From Deltaproteobacteria bacterium (GTDB lineage: Bacteria > Desulfobacterota > Desulfobacteria > Desulfobacterales > ETH-SRB1): 5,930 bases of DNA. Of this stretch, positions 1-5,925 are shown in pieces; within the stretch, counting starts at the first letter, position 1, and each line of letters starts with the position of its first letter. The stretch is taken from NCBI GenBank assembly GCA_030611115.1, contig JAUWQK010000097.1, positions 1 to 5,930 of the forward strand. The letters run 5' to 3'. The notes beneath the pieces are model-generated. The model saw only the letters and a program-made list of their open reading frames with translations. It ran no database searches and had not been told where the DNA came from. The position numbers and the translations under genes are program-made.

Positions 1-83
1 CTGTTGAGCTGTTGAGCTGGTAAGCTGTTGAGCTGGTAAGCTGGTAAGCTGGTAAGCTCAATAGCTCAATAGCTCAATAGCTC
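1..83. repeat. 8-bp tandem repeat array upstream of recR
   Basis: Ten consecutive octamers plus a partial one are seen, in three variants: A = ctgttgag, B = ctggtaag, C = ctcaatag, in the order A A B A B B B C C C, then ctc. Every unit starts with ct and ends with ag, so an AGCT palindrome recurs every 8 bases. A and C are complementary except for one position that would be a G.U pair in RNA, so units 1-2 could fold on units 8-9 or 9-10 into a 16-18 bp stem. The array may begin left of the window. All three plus-strand frames carry an early stop, so it is not the body of a long coding region. Its function is unknown. Confidence 0.9.
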
Positions 84-95
84 GCCCGAAGGGCG
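83..95. other. Small GC-rich hairpin after the octamer array
   Basis: CGCCC-GAA-GGGCG forms a 5-bp stem with a 3-base loop in otherwise AT-rich DNA, 21 bases before the recR start. No T-run follows on either strand, so it does not look like an intrinsic terminator. It could affect recR translation or simply be the edge of the repeat block. Confidence 0.5.
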
Positions 96-116
96 CTAAC
101 TGGACATCTAATTATT

Positions 117-716
117 ATGAGTCACTATCCATTATCAATCATGAATCTGGTTAAAAATATTTCCCGGCTTCCGGGGATAGGAGAAAAGACTGCCGAACGC
201 CTCACTATGCATATAATTCGTTCTCCGCTAAAAGAGGTTGAACAGCTTTCCCTTAGCATCCTGGAAACCAGGAAAAAAATAAGATCATGTTCCATCTGTT
301 TTGGCCTGAGCGATAGCGATATCTGCAATATTTGCGGCGACAGAACAAGAGACAGCTCATTGTTGTGTGTGGTTGAACAGCCCGCCGATATGGTAGCTAT
401 CGAAAAGTCAGGGGCTTTTAAAGGAATTTATCATATTCTTCAGGGCGCTATGTCTCCGATGGACGGCATAGGGCCTGACGATATAAGGCTCAAGGAGCTG
501 CTATCAAGAATAAAAGATAATAACGTAAAAGAGGTTGTCCTTGCGACAAGCACCACTGTTGAAGGTGAAGCCACAGCATTGTATATTTCTCAGCGTTTAG
601 AAAATTATCCGGTTAAAGCAACTCGTATTGCTTCAGGAATACCGATAGGTGGTGATCTGAAATACATTGATCAGATTACCATAAAAAGAGCTATGGAAAC
701 ACGGCATGCCATTTAA
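117..716 (+). CDS. recR: Recombination mediator protein RecR
   Basis: RecR acts in the cytoplasm with RecF and RecO, loading RecA onto SSB-coated single-stranded gaps during repair. The 199-residue product has the usual family length and domain order. A helix-hairpin-helix lies at about 10-30 (SRLPGIGEKTAERL). A four-cysteine zinc finger follows (C58, C61, C70, C73). The Toprim domain begins at CVVEQPAD (84-91) and continues through GIGPDD and TTVEGEATA. The C-terminal segment RIASGIPIGGDL (170-181) is typical. The ATG at 117 gives the normal N-terminus, although no good Shine-Dalgarno is visible. In many bacteria recR follows dnaX and ybaB; those genes would lie left of the window, so transcription may come from there. 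The 3' end overlaps the next gene by 11 bases, which suggests translational coupling. Confidence 0.97.
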   Translation: MSHYPLSIMNLVKNISRLPGIGEKTAERLTMHIIRSPLKEVEQLSLSILETRKKIRSCSICFGLSDSDICNICGDRTRDSSLLCVVEQPADMVAIEKSGAFKGIYHILQGAMSPMDGIGPDDIRLKELLSRIKDNNVKEVVLATSTTVEGEATALYISQRLENYPVKATRIASGIPIGGDLKYIDQITIKRAMETRHAI

Positions 717-1119
717 TACAATAAAACCTTCAGATATATTTATTTGCAAAAAATGCGGTGACTGCTGCAAAGGGTTCGGAGGAACCTATGTGACTGCAAA
801 TGATATTGAAAAAATTGCAGCTTATATAAATACGGATCCAAAGAAATTTGTTTCAGACTACTGCCTTAAATCAGGAAGCAAGCTGGTGCTTGCACAGGGC
901 GCTGACGGTTACTGTATCTTCTGGGATGATCTTTGCACCATACATCCGGTTAAACCACTCATGTGCAGGGCATGGCCGTTTATAGAAAGCGTGCTGACAG
1001 ATATAACTAACTGGCGTATCATGGCTGCATCATGCAAGGGCATTAAAACAGATGTGCCTGATAATCTGGTGCAGGAATGTATCAGGTCGGTTCGCGAACA
1101 TAATTCGAAATTGCCATGA
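706..1119 (+). CDS. YkgJ-family cysteine-cluster protein (putative Zn/Fe-binding)
   Basis: This small soluble protein (137 residues) belongs to the YkgJ / CxxCxxCC family (often annotated as zinc- or iron-chelating), whose biochemical role is not established. Visible signature: CKKCGDCC at 14-21 (C14, C17, C20, C21), then C53, then the block YCIFWDDLCTIHP with C70 and C77, then PLMCRAWPF with C87, and C110. The order 'four N-terminal Cys, C..C.IHP..P..CR.WPF' is diagnostic of the family. No signal peptide or membrane segment is seen. It starts within recR (overlap 706-716) and its stop overlaps the murI start (ATGA at 1116-1119), so the three genes are probably co-translated. A metal-cluster role is inferred from the cysteines only; no partner can be named. 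Confidence 0.88.
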   Translation: MPFNTIKPSDIFICKKCGDCCKGFGGTYVTANDIEKIAAYINTDPKKFVSDYCLKSGSKLVLAQGADGYCIFWDDLCTIHPVKPLMCRAWPFIESVLTDITNWRIMAASCKGIKTDVPDNLVQECIRSVREHNSKLP

Positions 1120-1901
1120 TAGGAATATTTGACTCAGGGATAGGCGGGTTAACGGTCGTAAAAGCAATAATGGAGAATCTCTCCGGTTATGATATCATAT
1201 ATTTCGGAGATACTGCCCGCACACCGTACGGAACCAAGAGTTCTGAAACAGTTAAGAAATACGCTCTTGAAAATACCGAGTTTCTTTTAAGCAAGGGCGC
1301 AAAAATCGTTGTAATAGCATGCAATACAGCTTCAAGTGTTGCCACGGAAAGCGTAGCTGAAAATTTCGATATTCCGATATTTGAAGTTATTACGCCGGCA
1401 GTTGAACTTTCAATCAATACTTCTCATAAAGCATGTATTGGAATCATTGGAACCAGAGCAACAGTCAAAAGCGGTATATATGAAAAAAAAATAAAGGAAA
1501 TGAATCCGCACGCAAGGGTTTACTCAAAAGCCTGCCCACTCCTTGTTCCCCTGGTTGAAGAAGGCTGGCTTGAAAAACCTGAAACAAAGATGATTGTTAA
1601 AAAATATCTGCATCCATTGAAAGTCAGACAGATAGACACGCTTATTCTTGGCTGTACTCATTATCCTTTATTAAAAAATATCATTCAAAGAAAAATAGGT
1701 AAAAAGGTAAACGTCATTGACTCTTCTATTGCTGTTGCGAGCAATGTAAAGGCGTTTTTGGAAAAGCATCGGGAAGTTGACGCGCTGCTTAGTAAAAAAG
1801 GCAGGTGCGATTTTTTTGTATCAGACGTAACCGAGCAGTTTGAAAAAACAGCAACAAGCATGTTTAAAAGAGATATTCATCTTGAACATGTTAAAATATA
1901 A
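1116..1901 (+). CDS. murI: Glutamate racemase MurI
   Basis: MurI interconverts L- and D-glutamate in the cytoplasm without cofactor, supplying D-Glu for peptidoglycan precursors. The 261-residue product matches the family length. The N-terminal motif IGIFDSGIGGLTV (2-14) carries the Asp-Ser pair of the active site. YFGDTARTPYG (29-39) binds substrate. The two catalytic cysteines are C69 in ACNTAS and C180 in GCTHYPLL, with the adjacent His at 182. No insertion or truncation is seen. The start codon overlaps the preceding stop as ATGA, the classic coupling arrangement, which fixes the start at 1116. The gene ends one base before a large inverted repeat and faces the convergent universal stress gene. 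Pairing with recR and a YkgJ-like gene links cell-wall supply and repair only by operon position; no direct functional link is implied. Confidence 0.97.
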   Translation: MIGIFDSGIGGLTVVKAIMENLSGYDIIYFGDTARTPYGTKSSETVKKYALENTEFLLSKGAKIVVIACNTASSVATESVAENFDIPIFEVITPAVELSINTSHKACIGIIGTRATVKSGIYEKKIKEMNPHARVYSKACPLLVPLVEEGWLEKPETKMIVKKYLHPLKVRQIDTLILGCTHYPLLKNIIQRKIGKKVNVIDSSIAVASNVKAFLEKHREVDALLSKKGRCDFFVSDVTEQFEKTATSMFKRDIHLEHVKI

Positions 1902-2023
1902 GTAACGGTTCACGGTTTACAGTTATCGGTTCACGGTTTTTTTCTTGGGTTCTTACAACTGAGCCTCTTGTTTTTATGTTTTGATCAACCGTGAACTGTG
2001 AACCGACAACCGTAAACTGTTAC
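1902..2023. repeat. Imperfect inverted repeat of heptamers between convergent genes
   Basis: Arms at 1902-1938 and 1987-2023 match at 29 of 37 positions when one is reverse-complemented (31 with G.U pairs), around a 48-base loop. Each arm is itself five 7-bp units: the left follows cggttca/cggttta/cagttat/cggttca/cggtttt, the right aaccgtg/aactgtg/aaccgac/aaccgta/aactgtt. The element starts one base after the murI stop and ends five bases before the stress-protein stop, filling the gap. Read on the minus strand, the second arm is followed by a T-rich stretch (ttatatttt), so it may act as a transcript 3' end for the minus operon. The seven-T run at 1937-1943 lies in the loop, not after the stem, so a standard plus-strand terminator is less clear. 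Confidence 0.85.
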
Positions 2024-2028
2024 AAATA

Positions 2029-2856
2029 TCATCTCGTTAACGCATAGTTCGGACCTGCAATCAAAAGGTTGTTGGTAATTGTAGATTGTATCTTCTCCAT
2101 TTTGCCCCCAAAAAAAATGTTTTTTATTAAGCTGTGACCGTATGCCCCTAAAACCACAAGTGCATCATGCGGCACATCATAAATGTTTTCTTCAAACTTT
2201 CCTCTTTCAAACATATACCACTCAGTCACATAACGATCCATTTCTTCCTCAAGATTTTCATTTTTAATTATCTCTTCATACGATTCCTTTGAGGCCTTTT
2301 CCATATGGGTATAAACACTCAGCGGCATTTCAGATGCTCTGCTTATACGAAATCCAAGCTTCAAAGCATTTATTGCATTTGCCGAACCACCGAAGAATAC
2401 CGCAATGCTTCGCCATTTTTTAAAAACAGGGCTGGTTATAAGAACCGGAAACCTGGCAGAATTTACAATACGTCTTACTCTCGGCCCTATGTAGCCAAGA
2501 CCGATCTTTGAAGACAAATCGCTTATGCTTCGGGGACAACACATAAAATCAAAATTCGTTGCTATATCCGGAAGGGTTGATGCTGTATAATTCTTCGGCT
2601 CCAGAAATCTTGCTTTGATTTTACCCTGGTCAAGCAGTTCCTTTGCATGTTTTAAAGCTGTTTCCGGTGAAGTCAAATAAGAGTCATCAAGATCAATCTG
2701 AACAACATCGTTTTCAAAATACATCAAAAACTTTGTGAACTCAGGCATGTAAATAATCAGTGAAGCTCCTGCTTTCTTGCAAAAGTATATAGATTGCAGC
2801 AAAGTCTCTCTTCCAAGAGGAGTGTTTCTAAAAATATGAAATAATTGAGCATCCAT
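2029..2856 (-). CDS. Universal stress protein, two tandem UspA-like domains
   Basis: The 275-residue cytoplasmic protein is about twice a single Usp domain. Domain 1 (about 1-142) starts HIFRNTPLGRETLLQSIYFCKKAGASL and ends RRIVNSARFPVLI. Domain 2 (about 148-270) starts RSIAVFFGGSANAINALKLG. Domain 2 keeps the nucleotide-binding pattern G-x2-G-x9-G at G237, G240 and G250, although the usual Ser/Thr after the last Gly is Gly251. In domain 1 the equivalent stretch (about 105-125) lacks the first two glycines, so it probably does not bind ATP in the same way. I chose the ATG at 2856 over the GTG at 2859 because AAGGAG sits 5 bases before it and only 2 before the GTG. It is the last gene of the operon, 16 bases after the CLC gene. 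Usp proteins are known stress- or nucleotide-responsive modulators; action on the channel is only suggested by synteny. Confidence 0.85.
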   Translation of the reverse strand: MDAQLFHIFRNTPLGRETLLQSIYFCKKAGASLIIYMPEFTKFLMYFENDVVQIDLDDSYLTSPETALKHAKELLDQGKIKARFLEPKNYTASTLPDIATNFDFMCCPRSISDLSSKIGLGYIGPRVRRIVNSARFPVLITSPVFKKWRSIAVFFGGSANAINALKLGFRISRASEMPLSVYTHMEKASKESYEEIIKNENLEEEMDRYVTEWYMFERGKFEENIYDVPHDALVVLGAYGHSLIKNIFFGGKMEKIQSTITNNLLIAGPNYALTR

Positions 2857-2861
2857 CACAT

Positions 2862-2867
2862 CTCCTT
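2862..2867 (-). promoter_or_regulatory. Ribosome binding site of the universal stress gene
   Basis: The minus strand reads AAGGAG followed by atgtg and then ATG at 2856. This is the strongest Shine-Dalgarno in the window and decides the start: it is correctly spaced for 2856 and too close for the GTG at 2859. The overlapping ATG at 2861 runs into an immediate TGA. Confidence 0.8.
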
Positions 2868-2872
2868 AAATT

Positions 2873-4597
2873 TTACTGGACTGTCTGAACCATCAATTCC
2901 TTGCGATATTTATCCAATAGCGTAGCCTTGGAAATCATACCTATAAATTTTCCGTTTGCAATTACCGGCATGGAAAAAAGCCGATTCATATCCATTTTGC
3001 GCAGCACTTCAGACAAATCATCGTCAAGATATACAACTTTAACATCAGTATCCATTATCTGACCCAAAACCACTGCATCGTACATCAGCGGATTGAAGAG
3101 ATATGGCCTTATATCATCCAGATGAATCATTCCCAAAAAATTACCGGTATTCTCATCCTCAACAGGAAAATAATTCCTGTGAGATTTTTTTACTATATTA
3201 ATAAAATCCCTGAGCAGCATATTCTGTTTAACAATTATACAATCTTTCTCAAGCAGCTCCTGAACGCTCAGATCAGATAGAACTCTCGCATCTGTACCCG
3301 GTCTTAAAAGCTGACCTTTTTCAACCAGCTCTTTCAGGTAAAAAGAAACAGGCTCAATGTAGTGGCAAAGTGTAGTAGAAATAACTGAAACTATTATAAG
3401 AGGAAGAATAACTTCATAACTTCCTGTGATTTCGATAATAAGAAAAATTCCTGTCAGCGGGGCATGAAGCATTCCGCTGATAAGTCCCGCCATGCCTAAT
3501 AAAGCAAAGCAACCTTCATTTACCCATGGAACTGAAGGCCAAAGTAAAACAAGCCCCCGGTGATAAGTCAGACCCGCCAGGCTTCCTATAACAAGACATG
3601 GGGCAAATATTCCGCCGGATCCTCCCCAGCCAAGAGTCAAAGAAGTCGCAAGAATTTTTGCAAAAATAGCCAGGGCAACAATACCAAATCCCTGTGTAAA
3701 TACCCCTTCTATCATTGCTCTGACAGAATGATACCCCTCGCCAAGCACGATTGGAAGGAAAATACCGATTATTCCGACCGCACAACCTCCGGCAGCAGCG
3801 CGCACCCATATGGGAAAGGGAGCCTTTTTAGAAACTCCGTGCATTGACCTCAGAAGACGGGTAAAAAGTACGGACGCAACCGCCGAAATTATTGCCAAAC
3901 CAATACAGGCAACAATATCTAAATGACCAATATGGAATAAACGATGGCTGAAAGCAATCTGGTTCCCCTGGAGTATTCTGCTTATCTCAGTGCCTGCAAC
4001 AGAAGCAATTGCTATTGGAACAATGTTTACAGCTTTCCACTCTCCAAGAATTACTTCAATAGAAAAGACCATCCCTGCAATGGGAGCATTGAAAATAGAA
4101 GATATTGCACCTGCAGCACCGCAGCCAACAATAGTAACGCGCTGGCGGTCATTTAAAGAAAAAAGTTTTGCAATATTTGAACCAATAGCTGCTCCACTCA
4201 TAACCACGGGAGCCTCAGGGCCTGCTGAACCTCCGCTGCCTATGGTAAGACAACTGGATATCAGGCGAGAAAAACTTGAACGAAATCGCATCAAGCCGCC
4301 ATAACGTGAAACGCTGTAAATCACTTCGGGCACACCGTGTCCGGCGCCTTCTTTTACCATTTTGTCCAGAAAGAGCGCAGAAAGAGCCGCTCCAATTGCA
4401 GGCATAATAAATGACCACCAATAATGACGAAGATGATGGAGCCATTCAAACATCGCAATAAGCGACCGGTTAAGCGCAACAGCCGCCAGCCCGCTGCACG
4501 TGCCTACAATAACAGCTATCAAAATGAGAAGAAGACGGTCGTCGAGGCGAAAAATGGTCCAGCTTGCAGGATGTCGCCAACGTCTTAAAATGCGCAT
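2873..4597 (-). CDS. CLC-family chloride channel/transporter with C-terminal CBS pair
   Basis: This 574-residue inner-membrane protein has a hydrophobic CLC core (about 20-425) and two cytoplasmic CBS domains (about 438-500 and 508-570). Core motifs seen in order: GHGVPEV (86-92, equal to the GSGIP anion-site loop, with His where many have Ser); GGSAGPEAP (122-130), with E128 at the external gating glutamate; NAPIAGMVFSIEV (170-182), where E181 is kept but the next position, the internal proton glutamate of the E. coli exchanger, is V182; GGIFAP (328-333); and SFYLKEL with Y420 as the likely anion-coordinating Tyr. CBS domains usually bind adenine nucleotides and regulate gating. The start at 4597 has a weak AGGT about 10 bases upstream, overlapping the preceding TAG; the gap is 12 bases. 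Whether it is an exchanger or a passive channel cannot be settled from sequence, but Val at 182 is the residue of animal channel-type CLCs. Confidence 0.95.
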   Translation of the reverse strand: MRILRRWRHPASWTIFRLDDRLLLILIAVIVGTCSGLAAVALNRSLIAMFEWLHHLRHYWWSFIMPAIGAALSALFLDKMVKEGAGHGVPEVIYSVSRYGGLMRFRSSFSRLISSCLTIGSGGSAGPEAPVVMSGAAIGSNIAKLFSLNDRQRVTIVGCGAAGAISSIFNAPIAGMVFSIEVILGEWKAVNIVPIAIASVAGTEISRILQGNQIAFSHRLFHIGHLDIVACIGLAIISAVASVLFTRLLRSMHGVSKKAPFPIWVRAAAGGCAVGIIGIFLPIVLGEGYHSVRAMIEGVFTQGFGIVALAIFAKILATSLTLGWGGSGGIFAPCLVIGSLAGLTYHRGLVLLWPSVPWVNEGCFALLGMAGLISGMLHAPLTGIFLIIEITGSYEVILPLIIVSVISTTLCHYIEPVSFYLKELVEKGQLLRPGTDARVLSDLSVQELLEKDCIIVKQNMLLRDFINIVKKSHRNYFPVEDENTGNFLGMIHLDDIRPYLFNPLMYDAVVLGQIMDTDVKVVYLDDDLSEVLRKMDMNRLFSMPVIANGKFIGMISKATLLDKYRKELMVQTVQ

Positions 4598-4609
4598 ATT
4601 TTCAAATAC

Positions 4610-5296
4610 CTAATTATGATCCGCTTTGTCGAGTAGATTTTCACTATCAGCTATTTTCGATAAAAGTGAAGAAGTATCCGGATACGTTCTTAAAAATTCG
4701 ACAAATGAGTCATCACGCACACAAAAAGCAAGCCTTGAAAGAAGATGTAAATGATTTTTTATAGATGTGCTTAATAGAATGAACATAACAAACACCGCCC
4801 TGTCATCAACGGCCTCAAAGTCTATCGGCTTTTCAAGAAAACACGTAATTATTAAAGAATTATCTGTTTCTTCCGGCAGGGGGGCGCGTGGATGAGGGAT
4901 AGCAACGCCCTTGCCTATGCCTGTTGATGTTAAAGCTTCTCTTTCGAGCAGCCTTTTATATAGCCCTTCCTTATTTATTGACAGAACAGGCACTTTATCC
5001 ACTGCCGACTTAAGAACTGATTCAACATCATCGCCCTTAATATCATGAAAAACTCCCCCAAGTTGCATTGCAGGCAAAAGATTTGTCAGCCCGAGGCTCT
5101 GTTCTTTTTTTCTTTCCTCATTTGGCAAAGAAAATCGCAGGCCGTGATTAAGTGCCCATTTTTTAAGAATAGACTCTTTAAATATACAGCCATTTCCGCT
5201 TCTATGTATCGGTATTCTGCCCTGACGTATCCAACGATCTACAGTGCTAACAGGAAGATCAAGGCACCTTGCCATATCGTTTAAATTAAGTTTCAT
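4610..5296 (-). CDS. Helix-turn-helix / PTS EIIA (PtsN-like) fusion protein
   Basis: The 228-residue soluble protein has two parts. Residues 1-50 (LNDMARCLDLPVSTVDRWIR, then QGRIPIHRSGNGCIFKE) form an excisionase/MerR-type winged helix-turn-helix. Residues about 75-225 are a mannitol/nitrogen-type PTS EIIA domain: LLEREALTSTGIGKGVAIPHPRAP carries the phospho-acceptor H135 in the PHP motif, and HLHLLSRLA (182-190) holds the second conserved His. EIIA-Ntr proteins receive phosphate from NPr/HPr and mostly regulate rather than transport. I chose the ATG at 5296 because it begins exactly at the HTH. A longer reading from a TTG at 5398 would translate through repeat DNA, and that TTG coincides with a good -35 box. 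No clear Shine-Dalgarno precedes 5296. It is first in the operon with the CLC and stress genes. A phosphorylation-dependent regulator is the likely role; its targets are unknown. Confidence 0.88.
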   Translation of the reverse strand: MKLNLNDMARCLDLPVSTVDRWIRQGRIPIHRSGNGCIFKESILKKWALNHGLRFSLPNEERKKEQSLGLTNLLPAMQLGGVFHDIKGDDVESVLKSAVDKVPVLSINKEGLYKRLLEREALTSTGIGKGVAIPHPRAPLPEETDNSLIITCFLEKPIDFEAVDDRAVFVMFILLSTSIKNHLHLLSRLAFCVRDDSFVEFLRTYPDTSSLLSKIADSENLLDKADHN

Positions 5297-5303
5297 ATAG
5301 ATA

Positions 5304-5420
5304 GACTGAAGGCTGAAGGCTGAAGGTAAAATATGGGATGTGCAGCCATGCATGCCTTTGCAAATAAAAACTATATGGTTTTCTGCTAAAAATGGCAAAC
5401 CTTCCCTTCAGCCTTTTACC
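5304..5420. repeat. Heptamer repeats with inverted arms flanking the operon promoter
   Basis: Heptamers gactgaa, ggctgaa, ggctgaa, ggtaaaa run from 5304 to 5331. The facing side at 5399-5420 carries the complement in permuted order (ccttcagcc at 5405-5413, ttttacc at 5414-5420). The 17 bases at 5311-5327 pair with 5399-5413 over 15 bp with one 2-base bulge, around a 71-base loop that contains the whole predicted promoter. On the minus-strand transcript only the near arm would be present, giving a CU-rich leader. Confidence 0.8.
5370..5398 (-). promoter_or_regulatory. Predicted sigma70 promoter of the HTH-EIIA/CLC/Usp operon
   Basis: On the minus strand a -35 box TTGCCA (5398-5393) is followed, after exactly 17 bases, by a -10 box TATAGT (5375-5370). 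Each matches consensus at 5 of 6 positions. Transcription would start near 5363, leaving a leader of about 66 bases before the ATG at 5296. The boxes lie in the loop between two inverted heptamer arms, and the -35 directly abuts one arm. Confidence 0.65.
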
Positions 5421-5434
5421 TAAACACCTGACCA

Positions 5435-5464
5435 GTTACACTCTTTTTCATAAAATTAAGTCAA
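5435..5464 (-). promoter_or_regulatory. Weaker alternative upstream promoter
   Basis: The minus strand has TTGACT (5464-5459) and TGTAAC (5440-5435) with an 18-base spacer. The -10 matches consensus at only 4 of 6 positions. If used, the transcript would include both heptamer arms and could form the long hairpin. It is weaker than the site at 5398-5370. Confidence 0.25.
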
Positions 5465-5478
5465 TCCTGTAATCCTGT
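5463..5478. repeat. Octamer duplication aatcctgt x2
   Basis: Two perfect tandem copies of aatcctgt are followed by ct. The unit is unrelated to the recR-side octamers but has the same 8-bp period. Confidence 0.8.
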
Positions 5479-5783
5479 CTGAAATATTTATCATTTTTCG
5501 AGAGATGAGAGTAACTGCACCCATATTAATTGATTAACAAAAATTACCTGTTGAATAAATTAGAGATATTTATCCTTCATTTCAAAAATGTCAAGTTTAA
5601 TAAAAGTCTTAAATACATTCATCTTAAAATTCTTACAGCATCGACGATTTTCTTCAATGATATTTATGGGGTTAGAAAGCCGTCAAGGGTTATTAAAACC
5701 TAATGTGGCGATTTTTTGCTTTGTTTTTTATGGCAAACAGGATTATATACGAACACACAAATTGAAAGTCTATTGAAAGAGTA

Positions 5784-5808
5784 GCCGTTCACGGCTTGAA
5801 ACTTGAAA
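5784..5808. repeat. Short hairpin and heptamer remnant
   Basis: GCCGT-TC-ACGGC (5784-5795) is a small inverted repeat. It overlaps a 7-bp periodic stretch ending in two perfect copies of cttgaaa (5795-5801 and 5802-5808). The ttcacgg part (5788-5794) resembles the units of the murI-side element. Confidence 0.6.
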
Positions 5809-5865
5809 TTGGGAAGAACAGTACAAAAGTATGAAGGCCAAATTTCTAATTATTTTTAATTAAAC

Positions 5866-5882
5866 CTCGGGCTCCGCCCGAG
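5866..5882. other. GC-rich 7-bp hairpin
   Basis: CTCGGGC-TCC-GCCCGAG is a perfect 7-bp stem with a 3-base loop. On the minus strand it is followed by ggtttaatt and an AT-rich stretch, so it could be a weak terminator for a gene entering from the right. There is no clean T-run, so this is uncertain. The stem resembles the GC hairpin at 83-95 in composition but not in exact sequence. Confidence 0.6.
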
Positions 5883-5900
5883 CGACCCTAAAAGGTTTGA

Positions 5901-5925
5901 CCGTTCCGGCGAGAATTTTGAACGG
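5901..5925. other. Inverted repeat ccgttc/gaacgg at the right edge
   Basis: A 6-bp inverted repeat (5901-5906 and 5920-5925) surrounds a 13-base loop, close to the hairpin at 5866-5882. A minus-strand frame stays open from the edge (5930) to a TAA at 5858-5856, passing through both hairpins. This might be the last 24 codons of a gene lying to the right or the end of a dispersed repeat; the window is too short to decide. Confidence 0.4.

Noticed and set aside
1..83. CRISPR-like array
   Set aside because: The units are 8 bp with no spacers between them, so this is a simple tandem repeat.
83..95. Intrinsic terminator upstream of recR
   Set aside because: The stem is only 5 bp and no T-run follows on either strand.
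117..1901. A defence or mobile system built around recR and the Cys-cluster gene
   Set aside because: recR and murI are ordinary full-length housekeeping genes with intact motifs, and there is no nuclease, toxin, integrase or transposase in the window.
3990..4304. A 104-codon plus-strand open frame antisense to the CLC gene
   Set aside because: It lies wholly within the well-supported CLC coding region, which shows clear family motifs on the other strand, and has no family resemblance of its own.
5297..5398. A 34-residue N-terminal extension of the HTH-EIIA protein from a TTG start
   Set aside because: It would translate heptamer repeat DNA, begins at a TTG that forms the -35 box of a good promoter, and precedes a helix-turn-helix that already starts cleanly at the ATG at 5296.
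5588..5776. A 62-codon plus-strand open frame in the non-coding stretch
   Set aside because: It has no Shine-Dalgarno and no recognisable domain, and it lies in AT-rich DNA where open frames of this size arise by chance.
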